Assembly (NCBI GenBank): GCA_036768485.1 | Contig: JAVLUZ010000154.1 | Span: forward strand, 38,874,447-38,938,446 | Source of the DNA: Mermis nigrescens | Lineage: Eukaryota > Nematoda > Enoplea > Mermithida > Mermithidae | DNA length: 64,000 bases | Reading direction: 5' to 3' | Part shown: piece by piece, positions 1 through 13,700 of the stretch | Position numbering within the stretch: position 1 is the stretch's first letter | How the letters are laid out: each line of letters starts with the position of its first letter | The notes under the pieces: generated by a model | What the model saw: the letters and a program-made list of their open reading frames with translations, nothing else | Database searches by the model: none | Told to the model about the DNA's origin: nothing | Position numbers and translations under genes: made by a program

Positions 1-269
1 GGAAAAAGGTCTATAATACATGTGCAGATCTTGCAGTGATATCTAATCCCGTTTGAATAATGTTTTAAGTTTTTCCAAAGTGCTTATTTTGATAAAAATA
101 TTGCACATCCGACTCGCTGTATGTTTATAAATCACTTCTCTTGTTCCGATTACCCATTCATTCGGCTTGTTCTTTTTATGAATGATAATCAATACATACA
201 TTCAAACAGTCAGCAGACAAGTTCCACATAAGCTTTGTTCATACAAGAGCATGGGGGTTATGGGGTATT

Positions 270-1045
270 ACTCCCTACTGAGCTTTAAAAAACTGATAGC
301 TACACAGCCATTTTGGCCGAAGAAACAGTGCTACATAGCCTTTTCGGGCTCAGAAAATGAGCTATATAGCCTTTTTGGGACTCAGAAACACGGTATTTTT
401 GTACTCGGCAAAGATTTTTGGGAAGACAAAAACTGCAAAAAAGGTTTGAAATTCGAAGAAATTTTTGCGCTGCGCCGAAATGAGTAATTTTGTGTTCTAT
501 ATATCTTTATAATGTCAGAAATTGCATTTTGAAAGGAAAAATGTCAAATTTTTCGGCGCTTCGTGCCGTTTTGAGACGATTAATAGTGATTTTTGCCCTC
601 AGAAACCCAGAAGTTAGCTAAACTACACTACCAAAGGTCGAACAACTCTGTTTTTGCCACACTAAAATCGCTACTGTACCATGTTATAGTACCCAAAAAT
701 TTGTGTGTACAAAATGTACAAAGACTTTTAGGGACCATCTTTGTACATGTACAAACGGACCTTGTACAAAAACACTGTCCAGAAACTTACTATGTGAGTT
801 CAGAAATGCTACATATATAGTTGCCTTTTCTAGTTCTAAAAGGATATATAGCTATTTTCTCGGCTCCAAAAAGGGCCAAATAGCTATTCTTAGTCCGAAA
901 AGGCTATATACCTGTGTTTGTGAGTCCAAAAAGGCTATACAAATGGCTAATTCTTTGATCCCAAAAAGGCTATACAGCTGATTTTCTGAGCCCAAAAAGG
1001 CTATATAACCGTTTTTACTAAACACTTAGCTATCTACCAGTTTTT
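270..1045. repeat. Degenerate tandem array of about 40-bp units, split by a MITE
   Basis: Units resembling AAAAAGGCTATATAGC followed by a T-rich stretch and CTGAG recur from about 270 to 388 and again from 778 to 1045. The block is interrupted by the hAT-like MITE at 389-777, so the array is older than that insertion. It lies upstream of the first recognised KDM1B exon. I see no coding exon in 1-1757. Confidence 0.6.
389..777 (+). mobile_element. hAT-like MITE family A, copy 1 (internally deleted)
   Basis: The ends match the family termini (CAGTGTTTTTTTGTA and its inverse, slightly mutated here). The flanking octamers CTCAGAAA and TCCAGAAA look like a diverged 8-bp target duplication. It lacks about 60 bp near the left end that the other copies have. 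It carries the two GC-rich hairpin motifs and the subterminal palindrome TTTGTACATGTACAAA. Short ORFs in it are read-through of the repeat. Confidence 0.75.
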
Positions 1046-1757
1046 GTTCCCCCCTAAAAGTTTGACCTTGCGCATCTATGTATGGCAATGTACACTCCTT
1101 GTACTGTAGCAATGAAGTGAAGACGCCCCAAAAATTTCTCATGACTTGAATTTTCACTCAAATTCAGTTTTTCGTGGCAAACTCCTCTACAAACTGTAAA
1201 ATAGCCATAATTTCAACTTGGTTAACATGCTTGCTTAGTGTTTTACTGATTTCAAATAGCATTTGTACTACACGCACAAACAGTTATTTATCTGCCTGTA
1301 AAATTTATTTTTTAAATAAACCTACTTTTAGTTGATGTGCAACATCTAGCTTGGTTTTTTATTGTATTTTAAATGGATACAATCTTACTGCAGACTTTAT
1401 TTCATCGGTTGAAAAACTTCAAGCTGTTATCTAGTCTGGTTGTTGTTATATGGTCTGAAACTGGGGTAGTGTTTGTTTACCACCCTGTACCCATGTATAT
1501 ATAGCATGTCAGAAAGATATTCTTGAGCAAGAAAGAAGCTGGCTTATTGTTTCTGTAAAAATGTCGAGAAAATTATCCGGTTTCTGTTTACTTATGAGAA
1601 ATATCGAAATTTCAGAATGCTTAGGATAGGTGAAACGGTCTGCTCTGTATTGGGAAATTTCCTCTTCAAACAAAGGTTTGAAGATCGTTTGTTTTAATAA
1701 CTTACGTTACCTCTAAAATTTCGCCAAAAAGATGAGTTGCTGCTTTGCTCTATTCAG

Positions 1758-4700
1758 TTGATCCTGTTTGCACTGAACTGATGCAACCATTTTATCAACC
1801 TAATGAGAATGGCAAGGCCATGTGTATACGTCCTGATGTTATGGAATATGATGAATTATTGGAATTTCCAGAATACGCCAGGTAACTTTTTTCCAATCCT
1901 ATTACTCCTGTGAAAAATTTTATAAAATGGCATATTATGCCTGGATTTTCAATCACTAATCTGTTTGTTCCTTAACTTTTTCAAATTTGTAATTCTGCTG
2001 CGGCTTTTTAATATTTTCTGTATAAATCACTCTTATCTTAAAATGGATAAATATTTTCTCCTCAGATATTTTAAGCTGTATATGTTGGTTAACGCGCAAG
2101 CCATGTTAACGTTTACATTGTACAGGGCTTCAGTTCAGTACCTCGGTTTGCGGAATTTGATTGTGGCTTTGTGGAATCTCAATCCAACGGTAAATGATCA
2201 TTTTTGACATATTATTTATTATTTTGTTTTTTAATATATTTAGTTTGTCTTAATTTCCGGGATACTCGAGTGTACTTTTGAGACTCACCCTGTTTGTAAT
2301 CTCGTCAAGATATACTCCTTTCCGACCCGTAACTGCTTGGCTGGTGATTATGCGCATCTTTGATTCAGTGGAATCCTTACATGATTCTTTGGAAGGAGTG
2401 TTATACTCTTCCCCTAGGGAAATTTCACCCCTCCTCGCAAAAATTTTTTCACCTCTTCCCAAAATTCGCGATTTTTCAAAATTTTCCTCAAATTTCGGAA
2501 AGAATTCGTAGAAAAGGTGTTTATTTATGCGTTTTTAATTATCTATTTGCTCAAGAGTGTCAAATTTTCTGCGCTTCGCGCCATATAGTCTTATTTTGAC
2601 TGTATTTGTTCAATTTGTTTGACTTTTTTGATCAATTTAAATATTTCTATGTTTTTATGCTTTAGAAAGATAGAGCATCGTCAGCGCCGCAAAACGGTGT
2701 TTTTGACGCATGCCCCCATTTTGGGCCCAAAAAGGCACTTTAAAATTTCACCCCTGTGCTCTGGTGTACTCTCGAGAGAAACTACTCAGTCCTGAGCTTG
2801 GACATGTTTAGGGAACCGCGGCCTGTCCAACACCTTCAAAACTTTGATTCACCCAAATATGAACCCGCTTTGTATTTAAGTATAAAGGAGCACATTCATT
2901 CACAGCATGGGAATTGGGGCACCTGAAATGAAAAATTTTGCTCCAAAGCGTTTCATTAGGTCTCAAAAACGATGGATTCTATACATGCTTCTATGGGGTG
3001 TGAGGAAATCTTATTTCTGAAGGAACAGGCAGAAACGTATTGTCCGGCGATTTTGAACTTACTGAACATTTTCTGCATCATTTTTGAAGACAAAAGCAAA
3101 ACTAATATGAACATTTTTTGGAGCTTGACACCGTATAATTTTATTGACCACTTTTTCAAAAAAGTGCCCAAAATTTTGCCAAAATAGTCTAAAAAATCAA
3201 AATTATTCATCAAATTGATCAACTTATGTGACTTTTCTTATTTAAATCGACATAATGCTAAAATGGGCTGTAGAGCTGCACACTTTGCAAATTTTACTAC
3301 CCGGGTACCCGGTTATTTCATTACCCGGGTACCCGGGTAATTCGGGTTCCCGGTACCCGGGCATACCCGGGTATACCCGGGTAGGACCTTAGATAAGAGA
3401 GAATGCATTGAACATTGTTTATTTTCGGTTGACAGCAGTGATCGTACAGGGTCAGATCTTCACCCCCGGTCGGGGTCAGGGTCGGGGTTGGGATTGAAGA
3501 TTAACAATTAACATTGCATGATTACATACCAATTTAAAAAGGATAAAAACGATACTTCACTTGCTTATAGAGAATACTAATAAAGCTGGTTAAGTTCAAG
3601 ATTTTATTTTCATTCCAAGTTCAAACATGGTTTTAGCAATTTAGCATTACTTTCAATTTTAATCACTAATCGCTCTCGCTTTTTCGCATTCTTCCACAGT
3701 GTTTTCTTAACGGTATTCTATGGCGCACTGATTGTGAGGAACCAACGGCGCGAAGCGCCAAAAATTTTCGAAATTTTTACCGTTTTCATGTAGAATTTAC
3801 GGCCTTTTTATTGACAAACACTTCGTAAATCACAAGTGGCGCAAAGCACCAAGAAATTTAGTCATTTTTTACCGCCCTTAACATGTTGTATAGATATATG
3901 AATACTGAAAACTAATAGTCTGACAGAGCAGAACAGGAAAACTACGAATTATAAACTTAGTATGAAAATATTTTAACTGATCCAGGCTTTTAAACGCAAT
4001 GCTGGAGCTTTACAAAAAGAAAGACAATCATCGGCGGTGCTATGCGCAGGAAAATTTTGACGTTTTTACTCTTTAAACTCAATTTATACCGCTTTAATCA
4101 TACAGAAAAGATAAACTAATTGCGGCGCGAAGCGCCAGAAATTTTTAAAAATTCTTAATCCTTTTACCTTTTCTGTCCTCCTAAATATCTCTTTGCACGT
4201 GTAAAACGAGATAGTACGGCTGGGGGTCTGGGGTGGCGCGCTCAAGCGCCCCCAACGGGGTCCGGGGCAGAACCCCGGAAAATTTTGTAAAAAAGCACTC
4301 TAATTTATTAGTAACGTTAAAATTTTCGCAAATCGGCAAAATTTCGGTTCTGGATTAAGCCCAAAAAAACTTAAAATTGATGAACTCCTACACTGCACAA
4401 AACTTCTGAGCTGAAATGCGTTTTTGGACCTTTGCTAAGTGAGAGCAGCAACGGGTCGCAACCAATAAGTCATTGAAAGATGAAAGATGTATCAATGAGA
4501 ATTTTATTCTTACCGTTTTCAGGCCCATTTGTGGCCTTCTTATTAAATAGTTCAGAAAATAGAAAATGCGCAAAAACACAAGAAAATTTGGCCTTTCCTT
4601 TCATTTAAAATAGAATTATGCGTTCTTGTAAACAAAGATAAACAAAGCAGAGATGGTACGCAAACATTTTCGCACTTTTACTATTATGTTCAACAAGCAT

Positions 4701-7700
4701 TTGCAGTTTCATTGAATGAACTAATAGTGCATTAAATAACTAAAGTGATGCGAATTGCTAGATTATTTTAACAGATTCAAGCTTTTGAACTCATCGGATC
4801 TGTATAACAATGAATAATAATGACTCAGCGCGAAGCGCCGGAAAATTTTGACGTTTGTGCCTTTTTGAACTCAATGTTCTGGACACATTGCGCCAGAAAA
4901 GTCAACATAATTTCTGAAAAATTTCGGGAGGGGTATGTGCCCCCACTGCCCCCCGGCTACGCCTATGATTCCGTGTGTCAGTAATTTTGGCGCACTTTAT
5001 GGTGATAAATATGCGAACATGTATGTAAGTGTTAAAAACATGGCGACTAGGCGTACATTTTATGAGATACCGCAAGTGTGGAGCTTAACATATTCATTAT
5101 GCTCGTGAATTAATCGTCCTTGTTCCGACTTTATTTGGTATTTATACAATCCTCCTATGTACCAAAGAATAAAATGCTATATTTCACCCCTCGAAAAGAT
5201 TCAACCCCAACTCGAAAAATCTTGCCCCCGGTCGGGGTTAAGGCCGGGGTTTTTCGGGGTCGGGGTCTCGCGTACGATCACTGGTTGACAGTGAGGTATA
5301 GGGCTAAGTGATATTTAAGCACTAAAATTATTGAAAAATTATTCCAAGATTAAATAGAATCAAGGCTTTAATCTGAAGAATTCGTATGCAATTAATGAAA
5401 TTTAAGTCATTTTCATAATTCGAAGCAAAAAATTGTGAAGCAGGTTTTGTATCGTCATAGCGTCATTAAAACATTTGAAGCAGGAAAACACATTGACGAA
5501 AAGCAATTTTGAAATCAACCAGAAATGAAAATTTATTCAAAAACAAGTCTTTCTGGAGCTAACTGCAGAGGCGTAGTCAGAATTTTGGTTCGAGGGCATA
5601 AACGTTTTCATGTAGAATTTACGGCCTTTCTATTGACAAACAGTTCGGAATTCATAAGTGGCGCAAAGTGCCAAGAAATTTAGTCATTTTTTCCACCCTT
5701 AATATTTTGTAGATGTATGTATCAGTGAAAATTTTCTTATTACCGTTTTCAGGCCCATTTATGACCTTCTTATTAACAAAAGTAGTTCAGAGAACAAGAA
5801 ATGCGCAAAGACATAAGAAAATTTGGCCATTCCTTTTATTTAAAATAGGAATTATGTGTCTTTGTAAAGAAAGATGAAGGAAACAAAGAATAGACAAACT
5901 GGTACACAAAAGACAAAAAAAGCAGAGAATAGACAAACTGGTACGCAATCATTTTCTTACTTTTACTATTAAGCTCAACAAGCATGCGCAGTTTCATTCA
6001 ACGAACAAATAGTGCATTAAATCACTAAAGTGATGTGAAGTTTTGGATTATTTTAGCTGATTCAAGCTTTTAAATTCATTGGATCTATATAGCAATAAAT
6101 ACTAATGACTTGGCGCGAAGCGCCGGAAAATTTTGACGTTTTTGTCTTTTTGAACTCAATTTTCTGGACACACATTAGTCCAACAAAAAAATCAACAATA
6201 TTTCTTGAAAATTTTGGGGGGCTACGCCTATGGCTGACTGCATTTGGGACATGGATAGGCTTTGAATCAGGTCTAACTAAAACAGTTGCGCGCACGATGT
6301 GAATAAAAGTTGCAGTCTAAATTTATATAATGGTCACAGAAGTGAATGCATTAGAAAAAAAGCGTCGCTAGCAGATAAATTCTTGTTTAAATTTGTTTAC
6401 AATAGAGAATAAGAAGAATTCCGGCACAAATAAAATAATTTTACTTAAGACCTGAATGATGGAATTCGCCTAAACCGTATGTGCGATATACTGTGACAAT
6501 AGGAAATATTAACAGACTCGCTTATTTAACAATATACGGTTGATTATATCAAATCACATTTACATTGTGATTCAATCGCACTTTAGAAGCAATACGTTTC
6601 TAGGTTTCTAATTCGATTCTTAGCACATATTGCATAACTGCAGTGCTAATTTTCCATTTTATGTTAGGGGATTCGGGTACCCGGGTAGTAAAACTATTTT
6701 CTACCCGGGTACCCGGGTACCCGTTCGGGTACCCGCGTGCAGCTCTAGCTAAAAGTTCTGAAAATTTTTGTCTTACCACATAAAAGCGTTTCATGATGGC
6801 TATTTTGACCATTTTCGCCATTTGACTAGCAAAAAAGTGTGAGCACTAAATTTACTGGATTTTTGAGAAATGCTAATAAAACTCAACAAACTGTAGTCAA
6901 AAATGACGGTTTGACGCTAGACGTAAAAAAATTGGCAATTTTGAACTGAAAGATTGCTAAAAACGCTTATATCAGGAGGTTTTCTATGATTTTTTCTTCG
7001 AAAATCGCGAATTTGGGAGGTGAGAATATTTTATGTGATTGAAACCCCCTTAATCCCCTCCCCAGTTCATGGGTGAGCACTTCTTGCATGAGCAAATCTT
7101 AGTCATTCATTGATATTATTAGTTTCTTCCATCTTGGGGTAATATTCATTATGCTGTATTTCGAGTTAACCCTTCATACATATATGCACACGGTCAAAAG
7201 CTCTGGGAGGGGGTAAACCGATTTAGTTTCCTGGGGGGGGGTAAAATGGGTAATTTTTTACGTATTTAATGTCAATTTTTTTCCGTAATTAGTCGTATTC
7301 GATTTTTTCACGAATGTCTATAAATGGTCAAATTTGATGAAAACAACAATAATGGCAATGGAATGACCTGTAATATCGAATATATACAATTTAATGAAAA
7401 AAAATTTGCTGGATGAATGAATTGAATAGTCTACTGCTCGAAAAATAAGTCTAACACATACTTGAAAATGAATTATCAGACGTCATTTGACGCGTTTTCA
7501 TGGTTCAACCAGTCGGTTTTTCGGTTTTGGTCCAAAATGGTCTGAGAGGGTATGCCTTCTAAAAGCCCTGCTAAGAAAGTTAACCAGGCATGTTTGTAAC
7601 CCTGGCTGTAGTAGCTGTTCGATACATACGATCAGATTGCAGGCTCAGTTAATAATTACTGAATGATTAAAGCGCAGCTTAAGCGTTTTTTTAATTTTTA

Positions 7701-10700
7701 AATTAAGTTATGATAATTACTCTGTACTCTGAAGATATTTCAGACAGCCTAAGTTTATATCGCGGGTGCTATACGTTAAAATAAAATCCTGTGACTTTTA
7801 AATGAAGCACCTTTTATGTATGTAATGTACGTAATTACTTATTGTACCTCCCTATTCTTATTTTCTGGTATCTTACGTGTTTAGCTATGGCTTACGCCGT
7901 CGCAGTGCTATCAGCACTTGATTTGCCGTGGCCTCGTTCGCATTTTCTGCGCCAAGGAGTTATTGCGTATTTTAGGTTTTCTAAACCGAAAAGGTATCGT
8001 TAATTACGGCGTGTTATGCAGGCCTGGCTACCCATTGCTTAATTACGATCTCAAGAAAGTGAGCAAATGCGCTTTCAATTTCAAAATAGTTCTTTATTAT
8101 CGCTTTTTCCTGAAACGATGTCTTTCTAATACATTTGTAAACGAAAGTGAGAACTGTGTAAAACCAATAAATACGTACTCGTATTTTATATTGAACCAAT
8201 ACGTGCAGATATATTATATACGTACATGTATACATAGAATATTCAGACGATTTGTTCATGTTTCTGCTTTTTTCAGCAAAAGGTTATTGTTATCGGGGCC
8301 GGAATTGCTGGTTTAGCGGCTGCCCGTCAACTTGAAAATTTTGGGGCTCAGGTAGATTTCGTAGATTTTCAGTAGATTTGGTAAAGTTGTTAGATTCAGT
8401 ATGCAGTCTTGTAAACTTTAAATTGTATCAAGAAATAAGAATTCTATTCTGCTTTATCGGGCCGGAAATCTTTAAATTTTATATCATCGAATGTGTTATC
8501 ACTGCATTTTTAACTACAGATACTAATGTGTGTAAATAAGCAGGTATGTACACTGAGGTCTAATTTTGATTTTTTCAAACTAGGTCGACTTCTCGAAACG
8601 ATTGTATTTTATTCTCTTTACTCGCAGGTCATTGTATTAGAAGCGAGAATGCGCATCGGTGGTAGAGTATGGGACGATTTTAGACTAGGAGTGGCGGTCG
8701 GTCGAGGAGCTCAGTTGGTTACTGGCATCATTAACAATCCGATAGCAGTTATGTGTCTGCAGGTAAACCGTTTAAAAGGCATGTACATTTGTATATACCT
8801 TACTATACAATGCAATCAGTGTTTTTTGTATTCGGTAGAGATTTTTCCCGATGTACAAAGACTGTTGGGGACCGCCCTTGTACATGTACAAAGATTTTTG
8901 GGAAGACAAAAACTGCAAAAAAGGTTTGAGATTCAAAAGAATTTTCGGCGCTTCGCGCCGAAATTAGTAATTGTGTGTTCTGTATGTCTTTATTATGTCA
9001 GAAATTGCATTTTGAAAGAAAAAATGTGAAATTTTTGGGCGCTTGGCGCCGTTTTGAGACGATTATTAGTGATTTTTGCCTTCAGAAACCCAGAAATTAG
9101 CTAAAATACACTACCAAAGGTCGAAAAACTCTGTTTTCGCCACACTAAAATCGCTACTGTACCATATAGCACCCAAACATTTGTGTGTACAAAATGTACA
9201 AAGACTTTTAGGGACCATCTTTGTACATGTACGAACGGACCTTGTACAAAAAACACTGAATGTAATATATAAGAATTTTAGGTTTTTTTGACAATTTTAT
9301 ATGGAAGTGGACTTTCAAATACTTAATAATGTCATTAGAAAATCTGCAATCAGTGTAAACTACAGCACAGAATTTGCGTCGGCCGTTAAATACTTTATCC
9401 AGTTACATATGCTAGTTTCAGTAAAGAAGGAATATACAGTAGGTGTTTCCAACTGCCGAATGTTACCTCATCAAAAACTGTTGCTTCATTTTCTTATTTC
9501 GCTGTATTTTGCGGTCTTTTACTAGCCAAGCTCCGTTGAATTTGCCCACTTCCTTGATCTTTCTATTTAATGCTATTTCATTTACAATGCCTGATGCGAT
9601 TTTTCTTATTTTTGAATTGTGCCTGGAATACATGCCTAATCGTCGATACGCTGTAGAAAAGCACACTCGATCACGCAATACTCCTAAAACTCAGTCTTCC
9701 TTTATTCCATAATTTTCTGGAGCATTAGGCCTTTTGAGCTTTTTCATGATTTCATCCCGGAGTCAGCGTTTATGTAGTTGTAGCGAAAAAACCGGCAACT
9801 TTCTTATAAAAATATTTTTGATATTTTTTCAGCTTGTCTTCTGATTGGCTGGATCCACTTTTTTCGCTTCTTATGGAATTTTCATCTTATCAGCTATCAT
9901 TTGTAGCCTTTCATGTTAGTCAGGGGCAAAATATAGAAAGATGGAAGAAGCTTGTCCTTTAATATCAGCGCAGACTGGCAATATCGTTTTGACCAAAGCG
10001 GATAAAAGAGTCGATTTTCACTTCAATGCTATGCTCGATGCGGTGGAGGACTGGAGGCAGCAGGCGAAGCAGGACGAAAATCTACACGGTTTACACTGTA
10101 TTTTTATTTAAACATTCCATTCCTTTGATTAAACTTTTCTCGTGCTTCTTTTAGAAGCTTTGTCCTACATGCATAATCAATTTTTGACGAAGACTGACGT
10201 ATCTTTCAGCGCAGTAAGATATATTTGTTATTTTTACCGTTTTACATAGTTATCTATTCTGAATTTATATTTATCCCAAAGGTCCCCCAAAGGAAATAAT
10301 AAAAAATTCCTGAAGTCTATTAAAAGGACGGCCAAAAATACGTTTTTAGCATACTTTTGAGCTAATAAACTCAAAATTTTCCGCGCCAGATTTCCTATTT
10401 TTCATCTTATTTCATCTTAGAAGCTCAGATTTGACTTGAAAACATCGAATATGTCGAGAATTTTTCGGCGCTTCGCGCCGATTCATTATTTTCTGCATAC
10501 GTTTTCGTTGCAAAACCGCAAAATTGAATGCAAAGTCAAGTTTCAACTAATTTATGAGTCATTTTTGAGTCAAGCTTCAACTAACTTATGAGAAATTAGT
10601 CTTACAGATAGGTTAAAGGATAGGTTTTTGATATCCTACTTTGAAATCAAGCAAGAAAAATTTTCGATTTTTTCTAAATCTGTTTCTTTCTCCAGGGTAT

Positions 10701-13700
10701 AAATCTCGTCGAGAAACGCTCATAAATGCCATTATTTTCGCGTATCTCCTAATGGTTCTCGAGATATGGGAGTTCAGAAATTTCGCCCCCCCCTTAAATT
10801 AAATCCTGCTTACGCCCCTGCTTATGCATATGTACAGTGGTCGCCATGAAAGATGACGCGCCATCACCCTCAGAATTATAATGGATGGTGCGTCGCGAGC
10901 GCCGCGTTACGTCCATCATGCGCCATCATCTCTTTTTCTTATTTAGCGCCATTAACCTCCATCATCCCGCTAATCTGGCGATGCGGACGGCGCAATTTAG
11001 CTATTAATAGCACCAACAAGAAGGTAGCGCGCCAGCATTCACGTGCGCGCTTCCTTGTTGGCGCTATTAATAGCTAAATTGCGCCGTCCGCATCGCCAGA
11101 TTAACTGGGATGATGGAGGTTAATGGCGCTGAATAGAAAAAGAGATGATGGCGCATGATGGACGTAACGCGGCGCTCGCGACGCACCATCCATTATAATT
11201 CTGAGGGTGATGGCGCGTCATCTTTCATGGCGACCACTGTATACAAAGACGGTGTACCTTCTTTATATGTTAATTTTAGAGTACTACAATATGATACGAT
11301 AGCATATTATGTTCGGTGATTGGGTTTCCTACCACGTTTTTTGTATTCGGCAAAGATTTTTCTTGATGTACAAAGACTTTTCGGGACCGTCGTTATACAT
11401 GTACAAAGATTTTCGGAAGACAAAATCTGTAAAAAGGTGTAAAACTCCTAAAAAGTTTTCGGCGCTTCGCACCGAAATGAGTATTTATCTGTTCTATATG
11501 TCTTTGTATTGACAAAATTTGCATTTAAAAAGGGAAAGGTGTCAAATTTTTCGTCTCTTTGCGCCGTTTTGAGACAATTTTTAGTATTTTTAGTCGTCAG
11601 AAGCCAAGAAACTGGCTAAAGTACACTGTCAAAAGTCGATTTACCGTGTTTCAGAAAGCGCTACTGTACCATATTATAGTACCCAAAAATTTGCATATAC
11701 AAAATCTAAAAAGACTTTTGGGGACCATCTTTGTTTATATAAAAAGAGACCTTGTATAAAAAACACTATTACCTACCCCTACTAGTGAAGTTTAGTCAAT
11801 TCATGGGTTTCAGCGATGAATCAAATTGGTCAGTATTGCACGAAGCGCCGAAAAATTTTTATATCTTGGCCCTTTTTCATATAGAATTTTCGGCTTCTTT
11901 TCCTCAGCATGCCCGAAAATTGTCTTGCAGCACTTTCGTTTTATCAAAATCGTCTGACAGTAACCTACTTGATTCCCCAAAACCGTAGGTAGAAGTAGTA
12001 CTCCCCCTCCTCCGTATACCCATGTGTGCTGTTAACTCATTATAAAAGAACTTGACAAATGTAAAAAATCCTAGCCCCTCCCCGCCGTGTTTTGGTCTTA
12101 CCGGGGCCGCAGAACCTTAAATTGGCCGGGACTGGAACATCGAGTCAAGAGCGTTTATTACACATTTAGACGGAAGTGGGTCGTATTTTTATTTAAAAAT
12201 TGAAATGCAGTCTATTTTGGATTAGTATTATACTTTACGTAGAAGCATTTAAAAATCGAATAATTAAATTTTTGCTATAAATTTGGTACTGAATTTTCTG
12301 GGAATGATTGAATGGATAGGTTATAAGTTCGTGATCTTTATTCCTTATTCTTGCTGGTAATGTGTTTGTGTAAGATTATGAGCGTCCCTGTTTAGTTTCC
12401 TAAACACATATTCATGCAAAGGGTCGTATCTAGGGGTAGGGGCCGGGGGCGGCTCCCTCCCCTTGGCCGGAAAAAAGTTTTGAAAGGTAAGATAATGCAC
12501 GGAAAGATGGAAAAATCGCGTTTATTGTCGTAAAATCTTCAAATTTTTGGCGCTTCGCATAGGATGTGAGGTATTTTCCAATATTATGGCCCAAACGCGA
12601 CAAAAACTGACACTTTCTATAGCGTTATGAGTGATAAAAAATAATTTTTTTTAGAGTTTGGATTTTATTATCTCAATGGATAGAACATGTCGAAAAACGT
12701 CGAAAAATGTGGTTCTTGCGAGCTATTCCGACGAATTTTCCGAGATATAAGCCAACTTATGTTGGGTCCGCCCTTCCCTCCCTTAGCCGGATCATGGATA
12801 CGTGCCTGTACAAACATAAGTAGTTGTTAATAGGTCAGGGGGCGTTTTAGGTCCTCTAAGATTATTGTGTAGGTACTGCTTTAACAAAATACATATGTGT
12901 GTACCTACAATGAGCATAACATATTATTAGTACTTGTATATAATCAAAATATTTTTTGTTTGGCGAAGAATCTGTTCAATAAGTATATACCTATTAAGCT
13001 TAGGCTCTTTTTTCCACGATGCTGTTGCTTTTTTGAGTTCATAATCCTGTAATCTGTGCCTTGTTCACAGCAAGAAGAGCAATTGCTCAATTTTCATTTG
13101 TCGAATTTGGAATATTCTTGCGGCTCGTCGTTGACCGAAGTATCTGCTTTACACTGGGATCAGAACGAGCATTTCGCCCAGTTCGCTGGGCCACACGCAT
13201 TATTAAGCGACGGTTGTTCGGCTTTAATTGAACGGCTGGCGGACGGAATTGACATAAGAACAGAACACGAGGTGATTGACGTGGATTACACTAAATAAAT
13301 TGATTAAGTTAATTAAATTAGTGTAACAAATAATTTAAGATTAAGATTAAAATTTAAAAAATTATAAAAACTTTATCCTAGTTTAGTCTTATAGCGTTTA
13401 AGTTTTTTCTATTCAATATATGACTCAGTAACTGCATTTATTGTCCACTGATTTACACTTACGGATATGTCTCTCGTATCGATGTTCGTTAAATAATTAA
13501 AAATTGAGAATATTCTTGACGTAGTGTAATTAATTGTCCGTGTGATAAACTTACTAGCGGATGAATTTTTCGTTTTTTTGTCCTTCGATTTTTGCTTCTT
13601 TTTGAACATTTTCCCAGCTAGCTTCGAATTTTTTAGCCTATATTTTTAGGTCACTAAAATCGATTATAGCGGTGCCAACGTCAAAGTTCACGGAAGGGCA

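Noticed and set aside
593..820. ORF of 75 codons, with near-copies at 9076-9291 and 16755-16940
   Set aside because: The same peptide recurs because it is read from copies of one MITE family; frames break differently in each copy.
13272..13298. Continuation of KDM1B exon 8 into VIDVDYTK before a stop
   Set aside because: The family sequence continues instead from the exon at 13650 (VTKIDYSG). GAG|GTGATT at 13271 is a donor, so the resemblance is chance.
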